A DNA stretch of 64,000 nt from Rallus limicola (lineage: Eukaryota; Chordata; Aves; Gruiformes; Rallidae), in the NCBI GenBank assembly GCA_022605955.1, contig JAKCOZ010000011.1, forward strand, positions 4,460,537 through 4,524,536. The letters run 5' to 3'. Under the pieces are notes generated by a model. The model was not told where the DNA came from. It saw nothing but the letters and a program-made list of their open reading frames with translations, and searched no databases. Positions 1 through 12,400 of this stretch are shown in pieces (position 1 is the stretch's first letter; every line of letters begins with the position of its first letter). A program made the translations under genes and the position numbers.

Positions 1-820
1 TATTATGGCATTTATTTCTATAGGATGAGAGGTTTAAATGGCAAATTAAGGAGGCAAGTGTCCAGTCAGAAGGCTTTTCTCTGAGCTTTTGATTCTGCAA
101 TGAATAACTTTATTAAGAGTGGAATTGCACCCAAAAAAAAAATCTCTAATGGTCTAGGAACTGCCAGAGAAACTTTCACTGTATCAGGAAAGCTGTATGA
201 TGCAGCACTCCAAGGGTGGTTATGGGTACTTGGTGATTACACAGATTCACGGGTTTTTTTTAAGATTTATTTATTATTTGCATTTGCCAGGACTTGAAAT
301 TATTCCAGCTTTGTACCTTCTAAAATGTGGGAAATTTTGAAGGTGATTTATTAATCAACAACACAAAGATGATTGCAAGAGGAGAGGCCAGGTAATTGGA
401 TCATTCCAAGATTTCAGAACACACCAGCAAAGGGTTTTTGCATGAGGATTTCTCTGTTATGTAACAAGTGTGCTCTTGAGGGGTGGGACAGAATGTAGGT
501 GCTACCTGAGATATACAAGATTTCACGTATCAGTTGACATGACAAAAGACAACCCAAGCCTGAGGCTGCAGTGAGGGACAGTGAAGGTCCTAGGAGCTTG
601 AGGTCAATGCAGGAAGCATCTCTGGTTGATGTCATAGTGCTTTTCATTGACTCACACACACTGACCTGTGTGTGGCCTTGCAGGTCTGGAGATGCCAAGA
701 AGCTACCTGCTACTGTCTCACCAAAACATTTAAATACTTTCTACTTTCAAAGAAGTAGAGGAAACTAGAGGAACAATTCCACAAGTGAGTTTTTCAAAAA
801 GAAATATAGAGAGAAATTGT
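1..820. other. Non-coding unique sequence
   Basis: AT-rich sequence without a recognisable gene or interspersed repeat. Short open frames on both strands (all under 100 codons) have no familiar domain and look like chance. Nothing else of note is visible. Confidence 0.6.
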
Positions 821-1102
821 ATAGAATCATAGAATCATAGAATGGTCTGGGTTGGAAGGGACCCCAAGGATCACAGAGTTCCAACCCCCCTGCCACAGGC
901 AGGGCCACCAACCTCCAGGCCTGGAGCTACACAAGGTTGTCCAGGGCCCCAGCCAATTTGGCCTTGAACACCCACCCCCTCTCTGGGCAGCCTGTTCCAT
1001 CCCCTCCCCACTCTCTCTGCAAAGAACTTCCCCCTAATCTCTCATCTAACCCTTCCCTCCTTCAGCTTCACTCCATCCCCCTTGTCCTGCCACTGTCTAC
1101 CC
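821..1102 (-). mobile_element. CR1 LINE fragment (3' end, 5'-truncated)
   Basis: Read on the minus strand, this is the 3' end of an avian CR1 non-LTR retrotransposon. On the plus strand it opens with tandem copies of the CR1 tail octamer (atagaatc / atagaatg). The conserved 'gggttggaagggacc' segment follows, then the 'ggcagcctgttcca' block and 'cttgtcctgccac', in the usual CR1 order. About 280 bp remain, covering only the last codons of the reverse-transcriptase ORF and the 3' UTR. Such 5' truncation is normal for CR1. The tail repeats are well preserved, so this is one of the younger copies here. No intact protein is encoded. Confidence 0.95.
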
Positions 1103-4100
1103 TTTGAAAAAGTTGATAAGCAAAGAGAAGAAAAGGAGAAGGTAAGAAGGAAAGAAAGAAAAATCACAATATTTTCAAATTAGATTTAAAAAATTATGTA
1201 TTGCACACTTTAATACTTAGCTTTATGCTCAAGGTGACTTCTGGCAAAAAATACCCAAAAGAACTAGGAGACAGGGTGAAAGAAGAGTCTGACTCTGAGC
1301 TTTTGTTCCTCTCTCTTGGTCTCCATCTCAGTGAATCATTTTCTCTTAAAATGCTCCCAGCATGCTGTCAACTTTGCCTCTGATATTTCAATTCAAAGTT
1401 TTTCCTCACATTACAAGCTAACTGAAAAATAGTCCCTGTTAGTGATGAACCTGGCTCAATTGCAGGTAGGAACAAAGGCCATACCAGAAGATACCACATT
1501 CAGGTAAACACCTGAATAATTTCTGTACTGTAACAGACCAGACTGAGTCCTCATACTGAGGACTGCTGGTGTTGGATACCTGGGGCAGAATATAAGCAAA
1601 AGGCAAAGATGAAATGAACATTCCTTGGATTTACTTTGAAGCAAGAAGAGACTTCTGGGAATGGTGGTTGTTCCTAATGACCTTTGGATGGATGTATCAT
1701 CTCTCAACATTTTCTGAAAGTGTAACATGACATGGCATTCATGTTACGCTTGATAATCTGTAGTTAATAAAGAAATTATTTCTGCTTTTATTTTAAACAT
1801 TCTGCCTGATTTTCCAGGTTTTTTTTACCTGATAAATAGTGAGTAATCCTTATTCTAGATATCTCACACATTCTTCATTGCACTCAGCTCTTTTCCAATT
1901 TCTGTGTGAGTCCTGTGGGTTGCAGGGACTTCACTTTCACTTCACTTGAAGAAAAGGAGAATATGTATATTCAGTCATCCTGTAAAACCCTTCCCTTTGG
2001 AGTTTTGCAGTTAGACCTTGTGCAGTTAGACTTTAGACGTGTGAACTAAGAGCACAGTCACCCTAGGATCACTCTGTGCTCAGCAGCGGAAAGTAACTGG
2101 TGTTTCCAGAGAGGGACTCAGTTTTCTCTGGGAAAAAGAATTTCTCCGAGGCACTGAGTGTGGAGTGAGTCTGGGCTGCTTAGGACCCTGGTCTTGTTTC
2201 CTCAATTAGAAACCTAAATTGTAACATCAGGGATGAAAGGTTTTCATACTAAAACCAAACACTTTAATTTGGGATCAGTAGAGAAAGAAGAACAGAAACG
2301 GGTGACGTGAACAGAACACTGGTGTGGAGAAGTATCTCTGCAGGGGCACTGTGGAAGAGGGACTCAAACCAGGTCAGACTGCATTTGTCAGAGGCAGGAG
2401 CCACAAGCAAGCTGAGCATGGAGCATGCGCTGAAACGCTCTGCTGCTTTGGGTGTAGGTCATCTCATTCATCTCCCAGTAGGTCATTTGCCAATCCCCAG
2501 GGACGGGTTAGGTGTGGTTGGATTAATTTGTGCTTTCCTTCCTGATGCACCTCTGTGTTCCGAAGTATATTAAAGATGAAGCTGGTGCCTAAGACACGCC
2601 AAGTCTCACAGCCATCAAAGGGAACAATGCTAAAAATATCCCACCCTTGCTCTCCCTTCCCCCCCTCGACCGTCTCTCCATGTCTAGGTGCTGACAAAAG
2701 TTATTTGTCGTATTCCCTTCATTCGGTGAGTGACAGGAGACTGGTGTCAAGTGAGAAAATGAAATGTAAATTTTATTAAACACCTTCTCATCTCTGTGTA
2801 TCAATCCAGATTCCAGCCTAACACAGCAAATCAAATCCTGTCTTCACCAGGCCTGAGGGCACACAAAGAATCATTTCTCCTTAATACCATTCCCTCCTAG
2901 TAAAATATTTTTCTGTTTAGTAAATGAAAATTTAAAATGCAAACCCTATTTTAATCCCAAAGAAAAGATGTGCATTGCAGGGAGAAGGATGCTATATTTC
3001 ATTCTGTTATGCCTCATGCTTTCTTCTTGTTTTCAGACACAGTAACGATGATTAGCTGAAGCATAAATTGCAACTCGCTTTTCAGACTTGCCCATTGGGA
3101 CTTTTTATCTTCGTGTCCACCACTGGGCTTAGTAGCTTTCTAGTCCAAGGATGATTCAGTATCCACTTGTTTAATGTAAAATCGCATGGTAAATCGTATG
3201 ATATACTGAATTTTGCAACACTATTCCCGAGTGAATGGCATCAGAAGTTCTTCGCTGTGTGTCCTAATACCTCTGTTTCTCTGAGAATAAGAGTCTTGGT
3301 CCACTGTGAGAGGTTAAACTGTCAAAAAAGGAAACTTTAAATTCAAGGCTTCTTGTTGCGGGGCAAAATCATGGATGATTCTACTTCCTTGATACTCACA
3401 GACAAACCATAAACCAATTCATTTCTTCTGCTAGTAGTGTGAAGGCTTTTATATTTATTTATCCAGGCTGTGTAGATGTTGAAATTAAGACAGAAACAAT
3501 ACATGTATGAGATAAACCGTGAACACAAACCAGATTTCCTTTTAGTCCCAAGTGGTGGCACTGGAGAACGTTTTTATCACAGTCACTGGTTAACCAGCCC
3601 TTCATTTTAGTGTCTGATGCTGGAAGCACTGGAACATTGCTGTCTGGGACATTCATTGGAGGAGAAAAAACAAGACCACCTACCTTTTCTCTACACTCAT
3701 TACCCCTAATTATTAAAAGTTAGGTGTCTAATCTAATCTAATTCTCCCTTGCGTGTAGTTATTATAGTCAGGTATGCCTCACGTTTAGTACACAGCTATA
3801 GCTGGACAGGCTGAATGGTCCTGTGGAACTGGTTGTGTCTCTGCAGGTGTTAACTGAGTAACTTAGATGAGATGGTTGACTTCTAGCCCCGTCAAGCAGG
3901 CATTTCAGCTCTATCTGGCTGTGCACTTCCTACTTGCACTGAGGTCTGTTACTGATCAGTTCCTAACTCATCATGAGTTATTTTTGGATGGGAAAAGTAC
4001 AGATATAGCACAAGTAAATGTCTTGTGGCAATTTTTCCCTCTGCAAACAGTTCCCTACTCTGTATTTGTCCCTGTTAGCAGCAACTCATCCGGTACCATC

Positions 4101-4995
4101 TTACCTTGGAGGTGGGAGGTGCTAGAATTGCCTCATTCCCCTACCTAAGGAAGCCTCTAAAAGGTTACAACAGCCTTCTCATGACCCTGGGAGTTAAATG
4201 CAAGGTCAGCCAAAGTTCCCATCCTGATAGTCCAGCAAGAATTGCCTACAGAGCTTCATTTCAAGAAGGCTGAAGAAGCGTGCAGCCCCCAAGACCTCTG
4301 GGAAACAATTTGTAATCATTCTAAAGATACTGCTTTCATAATTTAAAAGAAATTGCCAACTCTGGTATTTCTTTTTAAATTCAGGTTTTCTCTTAAAATA
4401 GAAATAGTAGGCTACTGTCAGCCCTGATCTCTGCTTTTTCTGACCCCTTTTGGAGGAAAAGCTATGCCATTGCCACAACTCAGGGAAAGATGACATGAAG
4501 CAGGGAAGCATTAAGCAACTCACTGAAGTTTGCACTAGGGACAAGTGGAAAATAAATCAGCAGATGCACCCCTTTCCCTCAGCTTTTTCTCTTCAGACAA
4601 AGTCACTACACATTTCTGTTCCCTAAGCCTGTTTCCAAGAGGAAGATGGAGACATGCAACACTGAAAAAGTAATGCAGGACAAGACTTGCAGCTTATATG
4701 TTAGGTTGGATATTAACTCTCCCCAGTTTAAGTCTGCATCCTGCCACCAATTCCCCTCTCTGACCTTAGGCCACTCATTTAATGTCTCTGCCCCTCAGCT
4801 CCTCATGTGCAAAATGAAAATGCAAATACATCTTTTTTCCCTACCTCAGTCCACTCTGCCTGCTTAGGCTTCAGGGTCCTAAGTACTGAGGCTGTTTCTA
4901 ATTAATTATTTTCCAAATGTAGTTGAATTCTGGCATCCAAATTGCTATTGAAACCTTCCTTAAACAGAAGAGTAATCATGATGATAGTAACAGTG
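1103..4995. other. Non-coding unique sequence
   Basis: About 3.9 kb without a recognisable gene. A purine-rich patch lies near 1118-1165. Small open frames around 2307-2573, 3867-4148 and 4206-4544 (the last 112 codons, minus strand) have no recognisable domain, no signal peptide and no convincing exon boundaries, so I treat them as chance. No interspersed repeat was recognised. Confidence 0.55.
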
Positions 4996-5102
4996 ATACT
5001 GATATAGAAGTAGAGATAGAAGTAGTGATAGAAATAGAAATAAATAGGAATAGGAATAGGGATAGAAATAGAAATAGAAACAGAAATAGAAATAGAAACA
5101 AA
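4996..5102. repeat. Degenerate (GAAATA)n / (GGAATA)n hexamer array
   Basis: About 105 bp of imperfect 6-bp units: gatata/gaagta at the left, then ggaata, then gaaata with gaaaca variants. The period of six keeps every frame open across the array and produces a run of alternating Arg-Asn and Glu-Ile codons inside a 98-codon plus-strand open frame (4923-5219). That frame is a by-product of the repeat and not a gene. Unit drift from left to right suggests an old microsatellite with local homogenisation. Confidence 0.9.
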
Positions 5103-5489
5103 AAAGTGTACCTAGACTGTTTCACTTGCAAAGTGCTGAGGGTTAAAGAAAAAAAGGAAAAGGAAAGTGCAGTCCGTGCAGAAGAGCTGTCATGTCACAC
5201 AAACTGTCAGCTTCCCTAATATCACCAATCCCTCCTCCGCCTCACCAACTTAAATTCTCCCATGCCTCAAGGTAGACGGCTGTTGGGACTCGGCGCTCTA
5301 GATACATCCACACCGGAGATCAGTCATTTCACACTGCCAGTGGGCTTCTTTACTATTCTAATACAGAACCGATTGCACACTATGACTAATAATGTTGGCT
5401 GTATGAAAGAATTATTTATATAGAGACTGAGAAAGGCCTCCTTGGATTTCTAGACAGGACAGTCTTGATTTGGAGAGAGCAAAGCATAA

Positions 5490-6755
5490 AATAACTTCAG
5501 GGCCATTTCAGACTGCCGTAGACTCCGGGAGACAAGTCGACAATTGGTGCTTGAATTTGAAGCTGCAGATATATACGCTGTGGCAAACCCTCTTCCTTCA
5601 TACCCTAGAGTCTCCCATCCTCAGAAATAAAGAAGGGACATCTAGTGAATGCCAGTCAACACAGGCTTATGGAAAATAGGTCCTGTCAAACTAAATTGAC
5701 AGCTCTTTTTCTGATGAGATTACAAGTTCAGTTGATAAGGATAGCAGTATTCATGCAGTAGGCATCTGTGAAGCTTTCAACACGCTACACCGTGTCGTTT
5801 TGATTACAAAATTAGAAAAAAAATATACAAAATTAACTCGGTGCACCTTAAGTGGATTAAAAATAGGCTGACAGCCTCAAAACGTGTTTACAGTGGTTAC
5901 TGCTGAGCAGGTCGGTTTTTAGTCTGGTCACAGAGGGATCAGGCTTTGTCCTGATACTATTTTAGCAATGTCTTATCTATAAATACAAAGGTAATCTAAA
6001 AGTTGGTACTCGGCCAGTTGGCTGATGAGATGAAGATTCAGGGGATGATAAATAAAATAAGAGGACAGATCCCTTATGTTGCATGCTCAGTGGATCAACC
6101 TTGTTCAGACAAATTAGGTACATTTTATTATAACACTAGAAAAAATATATATTTAAGGATAGAGGCTGCGTTTATCAGGCAGAGTTTCTTTTCTGACAGC
6201 TGGTGACTGAAGACAGCTTGTCATCGTGATAGATAATAACTAAAGATGATTTTTGTCAGGATAAAGGTCTTACAAAGGACCTGATGTTATATTGCTGCAT
6301 AGACACAAAGCTTTAAATAAGAAGAAGGTGCTTTTATTCCAGGACTGATACTGCTTCTGTGTTTGATGTCTGCAGTCAAGAAGTTGTTTATAATTTTGTA
6401 GAGGTTTCACGAAGGAAACACTGCATAGTAAAGAAAAAAAAATCGAAGGGATTTTAAATGAGTTGAAAATTAAGTGTAAATTGGTGATTTAGGCTTTTCT
6501 CTGCAGTCAGGAATGGGTACCTGCAGAAGATGCCTCACCTTATCTTAGTTTTACAGTGGAATAAAACACCTCTGAAAGTGCTGATCTTATGACATGGTCA
6601 GTCTAAAAATACCTGTAGGTGAAACAGAATTTTGAAAAAAAAATTTTTCTCTGTTGCATGGGCAAACCATTATAAGCTAGTCAAATTCAGAGTGGAACTA
6701 ATGGGATGTTGAGTGAGGATATTAACAAATTAGTAGGGGAGGGGGAGGTTGTGGG
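5490..6755 (+). mobile_element. Ancient CR1 LINE relic (reverse-transcriptase region to near the 3' end)
   Basis: A very degenerate plus-strand CR1 of a lineage common in turtles and other reptiles, recognised by blocks in correct collinear order. About 5510: 'agactccgggaga' (consensus 'agactcgggagaagt'). 5650-5715: 'ggcttatggaaaatagg' and 'cctgtcaaactaa', then 'gatgagattacaag'. 5790-5870: 'ttttgattacaaaattaga' and 'aagtggattaaaaata'. 5930: 'agggatcaggctt'. About 6290-6400: the counterpart of 'ggatgcataaacagg ... caagaaggatgttgataa'. 6675-6740: 'agctagtcaaattcagag' followed by 'aacaaattag'. It is broken by indels and stops throughout and encodes nothing. Identification is by recalled family consensus, so exact ends are approximate. 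Its decay shows it is far older than the other CR1 copies here. Confidence 0.75.
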
Positions 6756-8651
6756 AGATCTTTGCCACACTTTTCGCCCTGCCCCTACACAGAATATAGC
6801 CCATAAGTCTGTGTAGTTGGAGCAGAAATTTAGTCAGTGCTGCCCTGTGACTTGTCTTCAGGGAGGCTTTAAGCACTAGGAGCCTGAAGGGGGTTGCAAA
6901 CTACCGAAAGGTCTCTGAAGTCTGTCTCTGTACCCACCATCATCCTCAACAGTAGACAAAAGATAACAGCATCATTCCTAAGGTTTTCCTCTGGCTCCTG
7001 GACCAGCCCAGGAACCTCTTTTTGTCCCATCCTTCATCCTTTTCCCATCCTTCATTTTTTCTAAAGCCCTGGAAAAGCCAGGAGAGCAGGAAGGGCTGGG
7101 ATATTTCTTGCAAGATTGATGGTGGGGGAGATACAAAGAGGAAAGATGGAAAAGAGGATGTGTGGGATCTCATCCCTCATCCTGGAAGAGGTGTGCTGAG
7201 TGTGGCAACACCGTGTCTCACAGCAGCAAGAAGACAGTAGAGAGCCTGGGAAAGAAAGCAGGGCAGCAAAGGAACACCTCTGGCACCAGTTCTCTTTATC
7301 CATACAGAGCTGATTCAGCCCTCTAGTATCCCACACAATTAAGTCTTTCCTGTCATCTGACAAATTTTTGGTAAGGGATCTTTGAAAGCTCTGATTGCAT
7401 TATTAGGAAGCTGAGACATGTTTTTCTAATGAAACTCAGGACTTTATCCTCACAAGGTTTCCCTCAATGTAAGAGGTGTTTCCACTGAAGATGCTGTCTC
7501 TGAAGAAACAAAGAAACCTGGGTCTCTTTTGGGCTGACTCCAAAGCCCATCCAGGTCCATGAGGTCTATTCTCTGGACATGCAGAATTAGATAAGGTCTA
7601 AAAGGTAAACATGGCTAATTTACAGCTTATGTCTATGCTGAAAATAATAATTTAAAAAATAATGTCAGCTAAAAGCATTCTTTAAAAGCCATCCATTAGG
7701 TTAGCTCCTTCCTAGATCTATGGATTATAAGCAGTTGTGAAATACAAAGTATGATGCCAAAGACAGTTTAGTAACTCCAGCTTCAAATAATCTTCTACCT
7801 TTGTAAAATTCAAAAGAATTACGTATTCTGCAGTGAGCATTATAATGGCCAGAACAGAAAACCTCAGTTCAGACTTAAACTTGCTTTTCAGATTAGCTCT
7901 GGCCCCACTCTGTTAAAAATTGGAAAGACTCCCTTGCATTAAGCCATCAAATTCCTCCTCTGTTCTACCAAGACATGACATATGCAAGACTCATTAATAT
8001 TGCTTAATAAAATAGACATATTACAGGAATGAGTACAGATTAGAATCATATTCTTGTATTAAGATAGCTGCAGAGGCTAAACCAGTACTGCTCTGATCTA
8101 AATCACCATGGATATTTCAGAGATAAAAGAAAACCAAGACTATCCTTTAAAGCCACTACACATATATACTCCCCACACCTCTCAGGATGTTTGGTTCAGT
8201 GAGGCAAATATCCTTCACCTCAAGGTTTATTTATTGGTTTATAATATTCCTGGGTTGCATAACGGAGAGATGTCTACTAATACTCTAGAGAAAGCAGGAT
8301 TTCTCATGAATTTTATAGACATAATTTCCTTTGGGAAGTGCTGAGTATGATACTTCCTGAAGGACTTTGTGGAAAATTCATGTAAATAAGGTAAAATGAA
8401 TGCATGGCTCCAGCCTGCAGTTATCTTGTGAACAGTGTTTTGTGAAGCGAACCCACTGAGGGTTTAAGACGTGGTCATTTTTTCTGCACACAATGGGCCA
8501 TGGTACATTAAAAGGACTTGCTGGTGCCTACTCGTAAGGTGACTGATCAAGATATTCACAGAGAAAAATAAAAAATGCCTTTCTGGCACCACATAGAGGA
8601 TTCCCCTGCACTTTGCAATGGTGCATGCAAATTCAGTTTTGGCTAACAAGA
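6756..8651. other. Non-coding unique sequence
   Basis: About 1.9 kb of single-copy-looking sequence. Overlapping small open frames at 6946-7363 on both strands come from a purine/pyrimidine-biased stretch and carry no recognisable domain. No repeat family was identified. Confidence 0.55.
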
Positions 8652-9154
8652 GTCATAGAATCACAGAATCATAGAACCATAGAATGGTTACGGTTGGAAA
8701 AGATTATCAAGTCCAATCATCTATCCAGCCCTACTAGGTCCTGCACTAGACCATGTCAACAAGTACAACATCTACTCTTCTTTTAAACACCTCCAGGGAT
8801 GGTGACTCGACACCTCCATGGGCAGCCTGTTCCAATATCTGACAACCCTTTCAGTAAATAAATTGTTCCTAATATCCAACTTAAACTTCCCCTGATGCAA
8901 CTTCAGACTGTTTCCCCTTGTCCTGTCACTAGCTACTAGGTAGAAGAGACTGACCCCCACTTCACTGCAACCATGGTTTAGGTAGTTGTAGAGAGCAATG
9001 AGGTCTTCCCTGTCTCCTTTGCTCCAGACTAAAGAATCCCAGGTCCCTCAGCCACTCCTCATAATATTTGTCTTCTAAACCCTTCACCAGCCTTGTAGCC
9101 CTTCTCTGGACACACTCAAGCATCTTGATGTCCTTCTTGTGGTGAGGGTCCATA
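8652..9154 (-). mobile_element. CR1 LINE fragment with ORF2 C-terminal remnant
   Basis: About 500 bp of the 3' part of a CR1 on the minus strand. Its tail octamers (atagaatc, atagaacc, atagaatg) lie at the left edge. Minus-strand open frames still read recognisable CR1 ORF2 C-terminal sequence: at 8962-9153 '[15 protein letters not shown]' and '[11 protein letters not shown]', and at 8772-8960 '[19 protein letters not shown]' and 'RLPMEVS'. The two blocks sit in separate frames, so the ORF is broken. The 5' truncation point at about 9154 almost touches another CR1 in the opposite orientation. Confidence 0.95.
8772..9153 (-). pseudogene. Broken CR1 ORF2 C-terminus (reverse-transcriptase tail)
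   Basis: Remnant of the CR1 pol-like protein downstream of the reverse-transcriptase core. The upstream piece (8962-9153, 63 codons) contains the family motif '[11 protein letters not shown]' and 'FSLEQRR'. The downstream piece (8772-8960, 62 codons) contains '[19 protein letters not shown]'. A frame break separates them and no catalytic segment is present, so the product would be inactive. It is a retrotransposon relic and not a host gene. Confidence 0.85.
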
Positions 9155-9162
9155 GGCTTCTA

Positions 9163-9419
9163 AAATAACAAGTGACAGAACCAGAGGAAATGGCCTCAAG
9201 ATGCACAGGGAGGGGGGGGAAGGGTAGATTGGATATTTGGAATAATTTCTTCACCAAAAGGGTAGTCAAGCTGCCCTGGGAAAGTGGTTGAGTTACCATC
9301 CTTGGAGGTATTTACAAGATGTGTAAATGTGTCACTTAGGGACGGTTTAGTGGTGAACTTGTTTGTATTTGATGATTTTATAGGTCTTTTCCAACCTAAA
9401 TGATTTTGTGATTCTATGA
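9163..9419 (+). mobile_element. CR1 LINE fragment (3' end), inverted relative to its neighbour
   Basis: Plus-strand CR1 3' end. It begins at 'agtgacagaaccagaggaa' (consensus 'ggtgacaggacgagaggaa'), continues through 'ttggatatttggaa' and 'ctgccctgggaaagtggttgag', and ends 'ggtcttttccaacctaaatg...attctatga'. Only about 257 bp survive. It abuts the truncated 5' edge of the minus-strand copy to its left, so the two share about 250 bp of inverted homology with their tails outward. A run of eight G's interrupts it near 9211-9218. Confidence 0.93.
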
Positions 9420-12400
9420 ACTTTCCTTTCTGACTTTGCTCTGATAACCAGAATTACTATGGAAGACACTGGATTCCATACTGAATACTAAACAAGAATA
9501 ACAAAATTTTAAACTTTTTTTTTTTAACGGAAACTTCAATATTTAGCTAAATTTGAACCATTTCATGGGAAGTGTCTGTCTTCTTCAACCATCTTTGTGT
9601 TAAAATCTTTGTGTACAGACAAGTCTTGAGTTTCTGTAGTAGAGCAATACTTCTGTATCTAGATAAAATAGCAAAAATAACTAAAAAGTTTAAATTTAGG
9701 AAAAAATATCTTTTTAAAAATATATTTCTGGAAATATTTATAAGAGACTATGAAATTCATAAGTGCACTTTTCTCATTGAACTTTGCTCAGGTGTTTGAT
9801 ATTGCTCTACAGTCAAAAGCAACAGTTATTACATTTTCAACAATTATTTTGAATGAAAATAGACTGGGAATATTTGGGTTTAGGCTGTGTAAGGGTCCTG
9901 TATCCCTACCTTTCATTTATTGGTGGGCAAGCTGAATCAAAACTCAATATTTTTTTTCTCAAATAAGGCCTCAAAACTTCAAGACAACAGACACACCTCA
10001 AGTTTTGTTCTGTCTAACATAATATCTTCTCAAAGCTTAAATTCCTATTCTCAAAATACAGCCTGGAGACCAATGTGGAGAAAAAAAAATAAAATGGAAT
10101 AATGCAGAAATCCATATTCAGGACAAATAAGTGAATCCTCAGAGGAGGTAAGCAGGCACAGAGGAGCTCTTGTGATTTACACCAGCTGAGCATCTGATGC
10201 CAAGTATCACTAATGAAGTCACCAAGCCAAATAACGCACCCATCCTATTCCCTTATAATCATTCCAATGCCCCTTACAGCTGTTTCCAACTGTGTCTCTG
10301 ATCTCCTTGCTAAGACATTTAAATCTCCTGTTTCATTTGCATGGTTATCCAGTGAAATAGCTCCTAGTGTTTCTTTTCTTGTTTGCAAAACTGAAGAGAG
10401 GGGGGAGGAGAAAAGGGGGGTGAGGGTGGTGTAGAAATTCAAGGATTTATCTACATGCAGGGAAATTATTCAAATCTGACAACTTACTTTTGTTCCACAG
10501 AGACTAGCTTGGAGGCTTGGACTCTCACAGGGGCAGATAGCCTTTTTTGTAAAGTCTTGCTGTTATTAGTATTTCATCATGTTTGGCATCTAGGCTGTAT
10601 TTCCCTATGATGGTGCTGGCTAAACTGGAAGGACTAGGGCTTTGTTTCGTTGTCAGTGGGTTTTTTCCTAAGTCTTTAGCAGGTTCTTAGGTCAGCAGAT
10701 CAAGAACTCTGCAGGAAAGCTATCTCCAGGGCAGCTGGGTTGTGGAAATAAAGAGTGAGACCCAGCAAAGAACCGGAAAAAGACATCTTGTGATGGGGAG
10801 ATAAGAATAACTTGACTGGCCCACATCAAAGCTTCATTTAGCCTAGTGACTAATAGTGGCCAGAGTGCCAAGGGAGTAACGGAACAAGCAGGACACCAAA
10901 GTTTGGTATTTCCCTTGTGTAGTCCCATACTCTCCTGTGACTTGCAGCTGAGAGGAAGTCCATTTCTATTTAATATTGTTTGATGATTTCTTCTCATTTA
11001 ATTGTCCTACTGGATTTTTTTTAATCTTGCATAAGATTTACATGTCATCTTGTCATCACATGGCAGTGAACACATCAGTAAACTGATGTATTCTCTGAAG
11101 AAATAGTTCTTTTTACTGTTTCATACCTGTCTCTTGAGCTTTGTATTTTCTATTCTCTAGTCTTTTTACTGGAGGAAAGAGTGAAGGGTCACTCCCTGTC
11201 CATCCTTGTTCACTCTTTGCCCTTTGCACATTCTTTTGCTGGATGAGATGGTCTAGTCAATTTGTAGTTCTGCATTGAAGACAAGGGGACTATGCACTAG
11301 AAACAGGACACTCTGGAGGACTGAAGAGCCAAATTTTTATTGGTGGTTCAGTGCCTGTAAGGAATGTGTATATTTTGTTTCATATCAAGCCGTAAATCCT
11401 GAATTCATACATTATCTTCTACTTTTACCTGCTGCACTCCTTTTCATATGTTTTTCATCCCATCTTTTTGCCTTACTGTTGATTCCTTGGTGTTCTTCTC
11501 CTTCAGCAACTCCCAATACCCTTTTCTCAAGGTACCTGGTTCTTGTTTTCCTCATACAGCACCTATTGAATTACCACTTGAAGAAGCCTGCAGTGCTCTC
11601 TGTATAGTGATGCATCTGACCATGTAAAATAAAATAAATAAAATAAACCTAAATAAATCTTAAGATATAGAAAGGAAGTTGAATACAAACATCACTCTCA
11701 TACGCTCTATTCATTTTCACACCATCTTCCAAATTCTTTTCTCTCTGATTATTCTGACGTCCTTTTTACTGAGGCAGAAATCTAAAAATCCAATTTTTTT
11801 AAGCCAATTGCATCTCCCGGAGGACTGATTTCTGTGAGCAATAAGTCCAGTCCATGTGGTTCCCGAATCCCTTGTTGAGATATATCATAAGACGCTTGGG
11901 GTATAACTATGGCCGCATTTCATCGGGAGGAATCTGCTAACAGAGTCTTTAGCAGACCTTATATCCTGCAGCATCCTAAATTCCTTTCACACTACACCCC
12001 AAGGTATGCAACATACATTCACAGAGTGATGCAATAAAGAACATCACTCTGGCCATAAGGCAGACCTCAGATTGAAGGGAAAAAAAAAATTAAAAAATTT
12101 CCTATCTTGGGGCCATGGAGGCATCTCATGGGATCATAAAAAGTCGTAACTCTGGTGTTGTGTGGATTGGATTAGATTTAGGCTTGTCCTAAACTGTGCA
12201 AACACAAGCCATATTGGGGGTACCAGACCTCAAAACCAGATCTCACTCCTTCACCCTTTCTACTTCAGCATCGTAAACATATTTTAGATGGGTAAGATCA
12301 GAATAAGTCTTTACATTTCCCCCAGTGGTAGTGGTTTTGGAGAGGAAAACATAAGTTTTCTTCCTACATGTGCTGAGCTGTTGCACTGGAGAAATTGCAG

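Noticed and set aside
4923..5219. 98-codon open frame with Arg-Asn repeats, resembling an RNA-binding low-complexity protein
   Set aside because: Entirely explained by the 6-bp simple repeat at 4996-5102; no start context or flanking coding signature.
8772..9153. Apparent reverse-transcriptase-like protein segments as a possible host gene
   Set aside because: They are the CR1 ORF2 C-terminus, in two frames, bounded by CR1 non-coding sequence and the CR1 tail.
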